Positions 33,699 through 43,351 of a DNA stretch of 64,000 bases are shown one piece after another. A model generated the notes under the pieces. It was not told where the DNA came from. It ran no database searches and saw nothing but the letters and a program-made list of their open reading frames with translations. How positions within the stretch are numbered: the first letter of the stretch is position 1; the number at the start of each line of letters is the position of its first letter. Source of the DNA: SIG440 sp045580025 (lineage in GTDB: Bacteria; Bacillota; Clostridia; Monoglobales; Monoglobaceae); the NCBI GenBank assembly GCA_045580025.1, contig JAZNNB010000029.1, forward strand, positions 62,001 to 126,000, read 5' to 3'. Both the position numbers and the translations under genes were made by a program.

Positions 33699-34556
33699 TT
33701 ATTTTCCCTTTACCAGCTCTGCTACTATTATTTCCGGCTTATTGTTTATTCTTATTGGCATAAGGCTGTTCCCTATGCCACGGCTGACAATCATATTCGT
33801 CTTATTTTGGGTATGAAGGCCTGTGTAATACTTGGGGAAAAATCCCTCGCCTGGCGAATATATACCGCCAAACTTCGGCAAAATTACTTGTCCCCCGTGA
33901 GCATGCCCGGAAAACACCAAATCAACATTATGCGCAACATACTCATCAAACAATTCCGGTCTGTGAGCAAGCAAAATTTTGTAGCTCTTGTCATCAGGAA
34001 TTATACTGGATAACTGAAATTGTATCTTTTTCATTCTCTTTCTGTCATTTTCTTTCATATAAAACGCAGGGTCAATCATTCCTATCAAGGTTATTTCATC
34101 GCCGCCTGATGCAATTTTAATGTTTTCATTCTCAAGAACAGTTACTCCAATAGCTATTAGTTGTTCTTTGAACTTTGGATATTCCTCTATTCTGCCTTCG
34201 TGATTTCCACTTGCATAAAAGGTCGGTGCAATCTCTATAAGCTTTTCAGCAAAACTCACTGCCATTTCCGTATCAAGATGCCTCGCATCTATCATATCGC
34301 CTGTAATAACAATTATGTCAGCATCTGCATTTTTGATGAGCTTTACAATATTTTCATTGTTTTTTATATACCTCGCATTGTGCAAGTCAGAAATCTGAAC
34401 TATCCTGAATTTGTCAAAACCCTCAGGCAAACTCCCTGACAATACAGAAATCTCATTAAACACAATATCTGTATTTCCTTTTACAACCCAAAAACTCAAA
34501 AGCAACACCACTATCAATAACGAGAGTAACAAAACCTGTTTTTTCCTTACTTTCAT
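33699..34556 (-). CDS. Membrane-anchored metallophosphoesterase (YkuE/YaeI-like)
   Basis: 285 residues with one N-terminal membrane segment (about 8-26) and a calcineurin-like domain: ISDLHN (D-x-H), ITGDMID, SGNHE, LAHRPELF and FSGHAHGGQ supply the metal ligands. Relatives hydrolyse phospholipid-type substrates such as UDP-diacylglucosamine analogues or act on phosphodiesters at the membrane surface. The start lies one base after the stop of the small membrane gene upstream, indicating coupled expression; the ribosome site is weak. Confidence 0.9.
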   Translation of the reverse strand: MKVRKKQVLLLSLLIVVLLLSFWVVKGNTDIVFNEISVLSGSLPEGFDKFRIVQISDLHNARYIKNNENIVKLIKNADADIIVITGDMIDARHLDTEMAVSFAEKLIEIAPTFYASGNHEGRIEEYPKFKEQLIAIGVTVLENENIKIASGGDEITLIGMIDPAFYMKENDRKRMKKIQFQLSSIIPDDKSYKILLAHRPELFDEYVAHNVDLVFSGHAHGGQVILPKFGGIYSPGEGFFPKYYTGLHTQNKTNMIVSRGIGNSLMPIRINNKPEIIVAELVKGK

Positions 34557-34557
34557 T

Positions 34558-34842
34558 TTATTTATAGCAACCCCTTGATTTTATTTTACTAACTATAAAC
34601 TTTGATACTTCCACAACTGAAAATCCTGATATTAAATTAAAATACATATAAAATACTAACCCTGGACCTTCACTCCCGTGAAGATTTATATTGGAAATGA
34701 TTGTCCACCATATTACACAAACAGCAATCAGCATTCCTGTCAACAAGTATGTTTTTTTGAATTTCCAAAAAAGCATCCCAAAAACAAACCCCACTAATAT
34801 TGGCAAAACATAAAAGAAAATAATGAATTGCATTTGTGTCAT
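34558..34842 (-). CDS. Small three-helix membrane protein, unknown
   Basis: 94 residues with hydrophobic segments at about 6-26, 32-50 and 61-82, and a basic C-terminal tail (SKIKSRGCYK). It has an AAGGGG site and is coupled to the phosphoesterase gene. I do not recognise a family; it may simply be a partner or anchor of that enzyme. Confidence 0.6.
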   Translation of the reverse strand: MTQMQFIIFFYVLPILVGFVFGMLFWKFKKTYLLTGMLIAVCVIWWTIISNINLHGSEGPGLVFYMYFNLISGFSVVEVSKFIVSKIKSRGCYK

Positions 34843-34895
34843 AATACATCCCCTTTATACAACATCAGACATAATCCGATTAAAAAATTCTACTG

Positions 34896-36065
34896 TTATA
34901 AGCACATTTTAAATATTGCTTTTATGTCTTCAAAGTCCATATCAATATAGCTCTTGACCGTCCTCTGTTTCCCGAAGGTGCAAAGCTCCGAAAGTCTGTC
35001 AATGCAGCTTTCATCAAGCCCGAAATCAGCGAGAGAAGACGGCATACCGATCGACTTAAAATATTCTGCCATTTTTTCTATTCCGGCTAAGGCCGCCGTT
35101 TCATCTTCATCCTGGATACAATCCCACACCCGGCGTGCAAACTGCGCAAAACGCGGGATATTATGCTTATAAATATACTTTGCCCACGCAGGAAAAACCA
35201 CGGCAAGCCCGGCGCCATGAGCTATCTGGTCATATTCACCGCTGAGTGCGTGCTCCAACTGATGCACAGGAAGAGCATTCTGACGTCCGCAACCGGTGAG
35301 ATCATTATGGGATAGACTTGATGCCCACATCATATTAGCACGGGCATCATAATCACTCGGGTCTTCCATAAGCTTTGCACCCGCTGAAATTGTAGATTTC
35401 AAGATGCTTTCGGAAATCCTATCTGTAAGGTCTGTCGCCTCACATGGCACAAAATAACGTTCCATCGTATGAGCCATAATATCAACTACGCCGCAAGCGG
35501 TCTGGTATTTTGATACGGAACACGTAAGTTCTGGGTTCATAATGGCGAATTTGCATCTGTTAAACTCACTGTTAAAGCCCCTTTTCATATTAAGCTCCAT
35601 ATTTGTGATAACAGCAGACGAGCTCATTTCACTCCCGGCTGCTGCGATAGTAAGAATGCATCCCACTGGCAATGAATTTTCAACTTTAGCTTTGCCAGTT
35701 GGGAAATCCCACGGGTCACAATCGCTACATGCACCTGCGGCAGTATATTTTGAAGAATCAAGCACACTTCCGCCACCCACAGCAAGTATCATCTGAACAG
35801 CATTTTCTTTTGCCACTCTTACCGCTTCCCGAACAAAAGAAAGCTTTGGATTTGGCTCAATGCCACCCATTTCAACAACACTTATACCGCATTCCGAAAG
35901 GGACGCCATAACCTCATCATAAAGTCCGGACTTTTTTATGCTTCCCTGCCCATACTGGAGCATTATATTGTTATACCCGTACTCCTTGATTATTTTTCCT
36001 ATGTCCTTATGCTTATCTTTTCCAAAAAACACCTTGGTAGGCGCATAATAAATAAAATCTTTCAT
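34896..36065 (-). CDS. Iron-containing alcohol dehydrogenase (butanol-dehydrogenase-like)
   Basis: Group III NAD(P)H-dependent alcohol/aldehyde reductase of 389 residues. The N-terminal domain has the GGGS dinucleotide loop (ILAVGGGSVLDSSKYTAAG); the metal site is formed by Asp and His in GVVDIMAHTMERYF and by two His in PVHQLEHALSGEYDQIAHGAG. It resembles clostridial BdhA/YqhD-type enzymes that remove reducing power as alcohols. The ATG at 36065 has AGAGGTG upstream; a GTG three codons earlier is less well placed. It has its own promoter. Confidence 0.92.
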   Translation of the reverse strand: MKDFIYYAPTKVFFGKDKHKDIGKIIKEYGYNNIMLQYGQGSIKKSGLYDEVMASLSECGISVVEMGGIEPNPKLSFVREAVRVAKENAVQMILAVGGGSVLDSSKYTAAGACSDCDPWDFPTGKAKVENSLPVGCILTIAAAGSEMSSSAVITNMELNMKRGFNSEFNRCKFAIMNPELTCSVSKYQTACGVVDIMAHTMERYFVPCEATDLTDRISESILKSTISAGAKLMEDPSDYDARANMMWASSLSHNDLTGCGRQNALPVHQLEHALSGEYDQIAHGAGLAVVFPAWAKYIYKHNIPRFAQFARRVWDCIQDEDETAALAGIEKMAEYFKSIGMPSSLADFGLDESCIDRLSELCTFGKQRTVKSYIDMDFEDIKAIFKMCL

Positions 36066-36163
36066 ACTTTTCACCTCTTGTTATATATCAGGGGACCAGT
36101 TTTTTGCCGATAGATAGTTCGTGTGAATAAAGCTGCTAAAACACTGAATTTTCTTGTTATATT

Positions 36164-36192
36164 ATTGTATCATAAACATCAAAAATTTGCAA
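36164..36192 (-). promoter_or_regulatory. Sigma-A promoter of the alcohol dehydrogenase gene
   Basis: Minus strand TTGCAA (36192-36187), 17-bp spacer, TACAAT (36169-36164). Confidence 0.6.
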
Positions 36193-36233
36193 ACAATTTA
36201 AATACCAATCCCTTGCAAGCATTAATAGCAGCA

Positions 36234-36267
36234 TAAAAAATACACCCCACAAAAATGTGGGGTGTAT
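36234..36267 (-). terminator. Intrinsic terminator after the solute-binding protein
   Basis: ATACACCCCACA / TGTGGGGTGTAT with a four-base loop, followed on the minus strand by TTTTTT. Confidence 0.9.
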
Positions 36268-36320
36268 ATCATTTCTTCATATCAGGTTTGCTTCCCTAAG
36301 AGGAAGTCCTGCTTTAAGCT

Positions 36321-37889
36321 TTATTTTTCAATCTCATCCAAAGCCGTCTGGAATGTGTCATATGATTTCTGCATAATGCTCATATATTCATCAAGACCGA
36401 TTTTTTTCATCTGGGAAATATACTTATCCCAGTCTTTTTCAACATCTGATCTGCCAAGAATCCAGCTTGCCTTGTTTTCTTCAACAGTATTGAATATATC
36501 TGTCTGGAGATTTGAAATCTTTGTTGTATCCTCAGGAGCATAGTATGGACGAGGCCATGGTGTGAAGTCCATATACTCTTTATACATTGCAAAAAGTTCA
36601 TCATTCTGCTGGAATACGTCACAGTCTTCAATCAAAGTACCGCGATCAACCTCCATATTGAGATATCCCATACCGGTAGGACCTGCAGGTGTGTTTGCAT
36701 AGTACATTTCTGAGATTGTTTCATAACCCTCAGCCTTGGGATCTTTCCATTTATACATTCCATCTACTATGTTAAATGATTCATTGCCATACCAATAATC
36801 GATGGTGTTTTCTTTTGAATACCAAGTATCAAGCCATCTTAACGCCGCTGCCGGGTCTTCGCAGGCAGATGTAACATATGCCATGTTTTTAACACCCAAA
36901 GAACCAGGATGGAGATGCAAATTGGGCTTTATTTTACCGTCAGCACTTAAGGGCTTTATAACCTTATACTCGTCTGCAGCAGCTTCAAATGGATTATGTG
37001 AGCCATAGAAGGTACAGCCAATAATAGGTGGACTTGCCGCAAGTTTTGATGACCAAATGTTTGCTTCCTGACTCATACATTCAATGTCAAGAAGACCTTC
37101 TTTGTACCAAGAAGCATAAACCTTTATCATTTCCTTCCATTCGTCCATAACAGGTGCGAAAAGAACTTCACCGTCATCAATGGTCAAATAGCTGTCATAT
37201 GTGCCGTGCTTTGTATCAACTCCCCAGCAAGAAAGAAGAACTTCAGGGAATTCAGAAGAACCAACGTTGAAAAATGAAAATGGAATTTCGTCAGCTTTGC
37301 CGTTTCCATTGGGGTCGCCTGTCTTGAAGGCTCTGAGAACTTCAGTAAGTTCAGGAATTGTTGTAGGTGTTTCAAGACCAAGCTTTTTGAGCCATGCATC
37401 GTTTATGTACCAGTATGTTTCAACATAGTTTGATGCCATACCCTGATATGACGGAAGTGCATAGATGTGTCCATCCGGGCTTGTAGCAACAGCTTTTGAT
37501 GTAGGCTGTTCAGTAAACATTCTCCAGATATTTGGTGTGTTTTCTTCGTTGATATATTCATCAAGTGCAACCAAGATACCCTGTGCCGCATACTTTGAAA
37601 TAGTAGCATCGTCAAACACACGTGCAGGAATTATGTCAGGATAATCGCCTGATGCCATAATCATCTGAATATCGCCGTTTACGGGAACAACCGGATATTC
37701 ACAGCGTGCTGACAGCTCTGCTTCTACCTCAGCCATGAGCTCGCTTTTTCCGGGAGGAGGATTATTAAATCCATAAACCGTAAATACACCATCGTTCTTT
37801 GCTGTGTTTCCGCCGCCGCAACCGGTAAATGCAACCGTCATTCCAGCAAGCATTGCAAGCGCAAGAACCAAACTGATAACTTTTTTCAT
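36321..37889 (-). CDS. Extracellular solute-binding lipoprotein (LipO-like, ABC sugar uptake)
   Basis: The 522-residue precursor has a lipoprotein signal ending FTGC (lipidated Cys at 24) and a family-1 binding fold. Stretches like EYPVVPVNGDIQMIMASGDYP and GILVALDEYINEENTPNI match the long LipO/LplA-type proteins that bind oligosaccharides for ABC importers. The usual two permease genes are not beside it; the transporter must be elsewhere. The start at 37889 has GAGGG; a longer open frame adds six codons. It shares a promoter with the upstream hydrolase. Confidence 0.88.
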   Translation of the reverse strand: MKKVISLVLALAMLAGMTVAFTGCGGGNTAKNDGVFTVYGFNNPPPGKSELMAEVEAELSARCEYPVVPVNGDIQMIMASGDYPDIIPARVFDDATISKYAAQGILVALDEYINEENTPNIWRMFTEQPTSKAVATSPDGHIYALPSYQGMASNYVETYWYINDAWLKKLGLETPTTIPELTEVLRAFKTGDPNGNGKADEIPFSFFNVGSSEFPEVLLSCWGVDTKHGTYDSYLTIDDGEVLFAPVMDEWKEMIKVYASWYKEGLLDIECMSQEANIWSSKLAASPPIIGCTFYGSHNPFEAAADEYKVIKPLSADGKIKPNLHLHPGSLGVKNMAYVTSACEDPAAALRWLDTWYSKENTIDYWYGNESFNIVDGMYKWKDPKAEGYETISEMYYANTPAGPTGMGYLNMEVDRGTLIEDCDVFQQNDELFAMYKEYMDFTPWPRPYYAPEDTTKISNLQTDIFNTVEENKASWILGRSDVEKDWDKYISQMKKIGLDEYMSIMQKSYDTFQTALDEIEK

Positions 37890-37923
37890 TTTGTTACCCT
37901 CTTTCATAAAAATTTTTTTAACT

Positions 37924-37947
37924 TTGTCACCTAAAGCCAGGTGACAA
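37924..37947 (-). other. Intercistronic hairpin between hydrolase and binding-protein genes
   Basis: Perfect 9-bp stem TTGTCACCT / AGGTGACAA with a six-base loop, 35 bp before the binding-protein start. There is no U tract on the minus strand, so mRNA protection is more likely than termination. Confidence 0.5.
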
Positions 37948-38001
37948 TAATTTTTTTACTTTTTAAAAATGTCAGGAACTGAAAAAATAATTCTCTATTT
38001 C

Positions 38002-38922
38002 TTAATCGAAATTCTTGATCCATAAGAATATCTCTTCAGCCGTAGGCCTTATATTTATTTTTTCACCATCAAAAACATCGCAACCACACGGATTTTCTAT
38101 AAAATCGCCAACTGCATCCGCCGAATGTTTGCCATAAGGGAAAGTTCTTAAATATGCCATACCGCCATTTTCTTTAATTTTGTCAAAAAATTTCTTTGTC
38201 ACCTCATAAGAGACTATTGGATCATCTATACAATGCCACGCTTTGAAGGGAACAGGATAAACCTCTGCTTTTTTGTTCTTTGCAGGATTGTATCCCATTA
38301 TTTTTTTCTCGTCATAAATATACTCTCCTGATTCATCAGTGTCAAGTCCGTATATTTTCCCCAATGCAATTTTAGGAAGTCCATCACTCCATGGGTTCAA
38401 AAATATATGATTATATGTATCAAGCACCGGACAAAAAGCCGCATGTGCTATTACCGGAATCATACCACTTAAAACAAGATTTGTACTGCTTATTCCGCCC
38501 ATTGAACCGCCCAATACAAAAACATCAGGCTTTAAATTGAAGTTTTCCACGCAATAATGATAAGCCTTTACATAACTTCTGATAGCAATGGGGCTTCCGA
38601 TATTATTGCGGATATCAATAGCGTTTTCCTCTGCATATTCAAATGGTAACCCATTTACATCCATAACAGCATATCCGTTTGCAACAAGATATTTCGTTTC
38701 ATCCAGACGCTCAATCTGAGAATCGTTCGAGTCTACAGACCCACCTGCACCATGGCAAAAGATCACCATCCTTGTAGCCTTTCCGTCTTCGGTATAGCTA
38801 TCCGGAAGTATAATAAACCCCTTATCTTCATACAACCGTTCAAAATCCTGTTGCTTATCTGATACCGAAGTTACATCTGCCAAATTGCAGTTAACCATGA
38901 CCGAAAACCTGTGCACTCTCAT
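38002..38922 (-). CDS. Alpha/beta-hydrolase, esterase or acyl-peptidase type
   Basis: 306 residues. The nucleophile elbow is GGSMGG, the oxyanion region is VIFCHGAGGS, and the likely acid and base are Asp in HCIDDPIVSYE and His in YGKHSADAV, a complete triad. There is no signal peptide, so it acts in the cytoplasm, perhaps deacylating imported sugars given the solute-binding gene downstream; that is inference. The ATG at 38922 has GGAGG; the upstream frame would add eight residues. Confidence 0.75.
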   Translation of the reverse strand: MRVHRFSVMVNCNLADVTSVSDKQQDFERLYEDKGFIILPDSYTEDGKATRMVIFCHGAGGSVDSNDSQIERLDETKYLVANGYAVMDVNGLPFEYAEENAIDIRNNIGSPIAIRSYVKAYHYCVENFNLKPDVFVLGGSMGGISSTNLVLSGMIPVIAHAAFCPVLDTYNHIFLNPWSDGLPKIALGKIYGLDTDESGEYIYDEKKIMGYNPAKNKKAEVYPVPFKAWHCIDDPIVSYEVTKKFFDKIKENGGMAYLRTFPYGKHSADAVGDFIENPCGCDVFDGEKINIRPTAEEIFLWIKNFD

Positions 38923-38984
38923 ATAAACGCCTCCATAAAGTGTCATATATGCTCGTCAAAATTCGCAAAAAATTTATTAAGATT

Positions 38985-39013
38985 ATTATACACCCAAAAC
39001 CGCAAAAAGTCAA
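38985..39013 (-). promoter_or_regulatory. Strong sigma-A promoter of the hydrolase / binding-protein operon
   Basis: Minus strand TTGACT (39013-39008), 17-bp spacer, TATAAT (38990-38985). Confidence 0.75.
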
Positions 39014-39157
39014 TAGATTATATTGTTGATTACTGAAGTAAATTCCGGTTTTGAAAAATGATTAATCTAAGGATATTTTTAAAAAAATTTTTCTTTTCGC
39101 CTTTCTTACAAGCATTTTCCCGGCGTCCAACAAAGCCCTCATCTTTGTGCAGAAGCA

Positions 39158-39191
39158 ACAAAAAACAGCCGCCCGAAAACCGAGCGGCTGT
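39158..39191 (-). terminator. Intrinsic terminator after the 1330-residue propeller gene
   Basis: Minus strand ACAGCCGCTCG / CGGGCGGCTGT with a TTTT-type loop and a T run. With the 38985 promoter it accounts for most of the 398-bp gene-free gap 38923-39320; I see nothing else there. Confidence 0.88.
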
Positions 39192-39320
39192 CTTCCAAAT
39201 TTTTCAAAAAGGAAATACAAGCTTTGTGATATTATATTGAAAACAAGCAATAATTTGTTTTTTTAATATAATCAGCCAAAATCATCGCCTTTTTACTCAA
39301 GCTGCATATTGAGATTTCGG

Positions 39321-42300
39321 TTATACCAGATTGTCAATAGTCTTCTGGTATTCGTCTACAATCTCTGCCGTGTCCAAAATGCAATAAGCATCTTCCGTCT
39401 CACGGAATGTCTTTTCAAACGCTTCGCAAAGGGTCTCGATATCAAGATATCCCGCTGCGTCGGAAGTAATTATGACACTTCCGCCACCCAGTTTGAATGT
39501 GACATTTGTACCCGAAACTTCTATCTCTACACCGAATATCTTTTCAGCAGTAGCCACATCAATCGCGCCATTCTTCACGTCGACTGTATAATAGTCACCA
39601 TAAATCCATGCTATGCCTTTGGTCTTTGATATTACACATTGTCTCTGAGCTGTTGTTCCGATAGGTTCATAGCCCAGCATGTATCTAAAGTGATATTCAG
39701 GCATTCTCTTGACGGGTTTTATTTTGCTTATATCCTGAACCCCGATATGTCCAAATCCAGGACCATCAAGGCTGTTTATCTTCCAATAGAGATATCCATC
39801 TTGGAAATACCACATATTCAGGTCACTCATATGGAGACCAGGAACGCTGTTTGTGGTAATCAGGTCAGAAACGAATTCCCATGTTTCCATACCATCATAG
39901 CTAATTGCCATTGATGCACGATTTCTCGGACCACCGCTGTTAAACATCATTGCGGGTTCTGTGTCATACATAAACACAGCATAGTATGTGTTCGGGTTGT
40001 CACTGTCGCGATGTATGCTGTATGTCGAGCAAACCGACGGAAGTCCTGAAAGATATGGTGTTGTTTCAAAAGTCTCGCCGTTGTCAAAGGATTTGAAATA
40101 AGAAATAAAGCCTGTGTTTGAACGGAAATACAGCCAAACCTCGTCCTTCCTGGGAGTCTCAATAACTATTTTTTCATCGGCAGTTATTCCCACATCATAG
40201 TGTGTTATAAATTCGGGGTTTGAACGGTGCCAGTTCATACCGTCATCAGTATAGAAGGTTGTAAATCTGGTGAAGCCCTCATATCCACTGGAGAAAACGG
40301 CAAATACTCTACCATCCTTTGTACTGCGGAAACGGTCGCCTGTGCCTATGTAGCCGTATGTTCCATCATGGATTTGGTATTTCTCCTTACTCCAAGTTTT
40401 TCCGCCGTCTTTTGAAATTCTTGAATATTGTGGCAAACCGTGTTGTATTTGTCCCGTAACAAGACCTACCATCGTACCGTCCTTCAGGGTTGCATAGTCT
40501 CTTACAAATTCCGTAAAAGGCCCAACATTTGCCTTAAGCCAGTTTTTACCGTTGTTTAAAGTTTTTATGTTTTGGGTGTTTGTGCCAGCTACTCCATAAA
40601 CAGTTTCATCATCGGGGTCTTTGAAGAAGGTGCCCACCGCAATGTCCGAGTACGCTGAATCTACTGTTATGTTTTCACCTGCAAACTGCAAGGGGTCAAA
40701 GGTTCTTGCCCCAGGGGTGACACGGTTTTTGCCCTTGTATTCAAAATCGTCAAAGCTGAAAGAAGAATTCTGAACACCGATGCCAAACCTTCCGTAGTGG
40801 ATGGTGTCAAGATTGTAACCAATTTGTTTTGTAAATACTGTTTCGCCATCAACCAGAAGTTTCACAATAAAGCCGTCGCAAACCACCTCAAAGTCATACC
40901 ATTTTCCTGCCTGCAAGGGTTTTGACGCGGTTTCTGTCACTTCCTCTATCATAGTGCCCTCAAGCTCCATGATTCCAAAGAACCAGCTCTGAGTATCAAA
41001 GTCATAACCAATCTTTGTATACTGTTGTGCAAGGGCCTGTCTCAGGATAGCAAAAACTTTGCCTGAGCCTTGGTTTGCTTTGCCCCGCCATTTTATGTTG
41101 GGATACTGGTCGCTTGCATTGAGTACATAAACGCCTGTGCCACTAAGCTTCATATAGTGGTTTCCGTTTGATTCAACCTGACGTCTTGCTTCAAGGTTCT
41201 CAGATGCCGCACTTCTGTAGTTTGTGGGACCTGCCTGCCAGTAATCTTCAGACGAAAGCTCTGTTTTGTTTTCGAAATCATCACTGTGATAATATACATC
41301 GTCGATATTTTTAATAGCTATAAAGGTCGACGAAGTTGAGTTTGTGACCGTTCTCTTTAAGTTGGGTTTGCCAGCTTCAAAAACACATCTGAAGTTTCCC
41401 AAGATTTTATTGTTGCAACTCAGTTGAGCCACACCATAACCAACAGTCAATCGGTAATAACCTGTCTTAACCGTATCCGAGAGCTTTTGCTCTGTGGGTG
41501 TTGCTGACACAACCTTTTGATTTCTTACATAAACTCCACCGTTTCTGAAATAAATGTTTGTTGTAAAAAGTCCGTCATTTATATAAATTTCTTCATTTGA
41601 TGTATCCTTCTTGTCAAATTCCAAAGAGTAGTACGGCATTTGGGGGAAGGTGTCTGCATCAACATCACCGCCGTCTTCCGATCTGAAGAGTGCTGCTTTT
41701 ACTCCGCTGCTCTTTACCGCTACATCCGAAATGTTTGTATACTCAATGCTTGCCGCTGATGTGTCATAAGGAAGAAGTATCGAAGAAAGGAACTGTCCGT
41801 TCCAATAAATTTCAGCGTGACCTGATGCCACCACTATTTTGTAATCACCTTCGCCTATGTTCGCATAGCTTTCTGCACCGTCTATTGTCATACAGGTAAG
41901 TTTGTTTCCGGTATGGGACATGGAAAGTTTGAAATAACCATCGTTTATGGCAAGGCTTCCATTGCCCGTAACGTATTTATAGTCCACTTCATATTCCTGA
42001 CCGATGTCAAAGGCTTTGCCTTTTTTGTAGTCAACCTTGATATATCTGGGTTCACTGTCCACAATGAGTCCTGACTCACAATACATTTTTGCAAAAACCG
42101 AGCTTGTGCCAATTTCGAGATCTGATATTAAGGCTTCAAAGCGATTTGTGCCGGTAACCGTGGTATAAAGCTGACCATTCACATAAAATTCTGCCTTTGT
42201 AGCTGTTTCGCTGCTGCTGTTGAACCTTGCATTCACAGTAACTGTCGTTCCATAACTGATGCTTGCGCCGGGCTGTATTGCCTCAAGGGCACTGGGACGT

Positions 42301-43313
42301 CCCACATGAATCAGGAACGGCATACCCTCGGTCTCACACTTGAGGTCAAGTGTGATCGTCGTATTGGGCTGAAGCAGTGAACCTATGTCCTGTGACCATG
42401 AAGAAAAAACTGCATCCTCTTCGTTCAGCTGAAGTGTATAGTAACTGTTTCCATCCTTGTCGGTATTCTGAGTTGCGCTTAAGTTGTCGGTTGCCGAAAA
42501 ATCATCAGGTGCATCCTGAAAATCCTCCGAATATGAAATGCCATCAAGCTTGGTCAGATTGTGGGTGTTTCCCTGAACCAATTTGTAGGTGTTTATCTTG
42601 ATGTCATCAAATAAGAACACCGGTGCTTTTTCATAGGGCATATTCCAGTCAAATGAACCTCCTGCAAAAGCCTTTCCACCCAGGTAAAACTTAAATTCGT
42701 TTGCATCAAGATATCTTGGCGAAAACTCTGCATAGCAATTCGTTGCCGGAAGTTTCAATTTGTCAACATCAAATGTAACACCAAGCTGACGGTATTCACC
42801 ATTTCCCTCTTTTACAAGGACCTTTTCAAAAATTGATGTTGCTGTGGTAGCTGACTCATTGATTGTCAGCTGATATGTACGGATTACCCCTGCATTTATG
42901 CTTTCAAAGGGAATTGTAACTCCGTATCCGCTGTTATTTGCCCCTCTATTTGGTGCATACCAATAGAGAGAGTAGTTTGTTTTTGATGTATCTGTTGTTT
43001 TATAGTCTTCTTCTGTTGACACGCTGAACTCAAGAACATACTTGGTTTTGTTCGCGCCAAGGTCAAGATTTGAGCCAAGGTTAAACTGCGGGTTTGCTAC
43101 TTTGAGCTTGTCACCTGTAACCTCCGCCTGTCCATAGGACTCATCCTCAATAGTTGTACCAACTGTGAAATCGTCCACAGAGCCAGAAAAATTCTGATTG
43201 AGTTCAACCACATCAGGTGAATATTTAACATTACCTTGAAGAATAAATGCATTCACAGGAACACATAACACAACAAGCATAACTGCCAAAAAACTGCTTA
43301 AAAGTCTTTTCAT
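39321..43313 (-). CDS. Large secreted protein with sialidase-like (BNR) beta-propeller
   Basis: 1330 residues with a signal peptide (MKRLLSSFLAVMLVVLCVPVNA). In order: jelly-roll/LamG-like regions (about 30-250 and 255-340), an Ig-like domain (about 345-420, FYVNGQLYTTV), further carbohydrate-binding-like repeats (about 425-770), a LamG-like domain near 800-870 (FGIGVQNSSFSFDDFEYKG), and a propeller (about 885-1215) with four Asp-box-type repeats (SKDGGKTW, YTDDGMNW, SFDNGETF, SYDGMETW). The C-terminal 90 residues resemble a copper-amine-oxidase-N-like wall module. It is paralogous to the 1498-residue neighbour. Glycan binding or hydrolysis is likely; sialidase activity is not shown. Confidence 0.75.
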   Translation of the reverse strand: MKRLLSSFLAVMLVVLCVPVNAFILQGNVKYSPDVVELNQNFSGSVDDFTVGTTIEDESYGQAEVTGDKLKVANPQFNLGSNLDLGANKTKYVLEFSVSTEEDYKTTDTSKTNYSLYWYAPNRGANNSGYGVTIPFESINAGVIRTYQLTINESATTATSIFEKVLVKEGNGEYRQLGVTFDVDKLKLPATNCYAEFSPRYLDANEFKFYLGGKAFAGGSFDWNMPYEKAPVFLFDDIKINTYKLVQGNTHNLTKLDGISYSEDFQDAPDDFSATDNLSATQNTDKDGNSYYTLQLNEEDAVFSSWSQDIGSLLQPNTTITLDLKCETEGMPFLIHVGRPSALEAIQPGASISYGTTVTVNARFNSSSETATKAEFYVNGQLYTTVTGTNRFEALISDLEIGTSSVFAKMYCESGLIVDSEPRYIKVDYKKGKAFDIGQEYEVDYKYVTGNGSLAINDGYFKLSMSHTGNKLTCMTIDGAESYANIGEGDYKIVVASGHAEIYWNGQFLSSILLPYDTSAASIEYTNISDVAVKSSGVKAALFRSEDGGDVDADTFPQMPYYSLEFDKKDTSNEEIYINDGLFTTNIYFRNGGVYVRNQKVVSATPTEQKLSDTVKTGYYRLTVGYGVAQLSCNNKILGNFRCVFEAGKPNLKRTVTNSTSSTFIAIKNIDDVYYHSDDFENKTELSSEDYWQAGPTNYRSAASENLEARRQVESNGNHYMKLSGTGVYVLNASDQYPNIKWRGKANQGSGKVFAILRQALAQQYTKIGYDFDTQSWFFGIMELEGTMIEEVTETASKPLQAGKWYDFEVVCDGFIVKLLVDGETVFTKQIGYNLDTIHYGRFGIGVQNSSFSFDDFEYKGKNRVTPGARTFDPLQFAGENITVDSAYSDIAVGTFFKDPDDETVYGVAGTNTQNIKTLNNGKNWLKANVGPFTEFVRDYATLKDGTMVGLVTGQIQHGLPQYSRISKDGGKTWSKEKYQIHDGTYGYIGTGDRFRSTKDGRVFAVFSSGYEGFTRFTTFYTDDGMNWHRSNPEFITHYDVGITADEKIVIETPRKDEVWLYFRSNTGFISYFKSFDNGETFETTPYLSGLPSVCSTYSIHRDSDNPNTYYAVFMYDTEPAMMFNSGGPRNRASMAISYDGMETWEFVSDLITTNSVPGLHMSDLNMWYFQDGYLYWKINSLDGPGFGHIGVQDISKIKPVKRMPEYHFRYMLGYEPIGTTAQRQCVISKTKGIAWIYGDYYTVDVKNGAIDVATAEKIFGVEIEVSGTNVTFKLGGGSVIITSDAAGYLDIETLCEAFEKTFRETEDAYCILDTAEIVDEYQKTIDNLV

Positions 43314-43351
43314 AATGGTTCTTCCTTTCTTTATGCTGTTTGAACCAACTC

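Noticed and set aside
39058..39250. Short open frames on both strands downstream of the propeller gene
   Set aside because: They overlap a clear terminator, lack ribosome sites and have no recognisable protein features.
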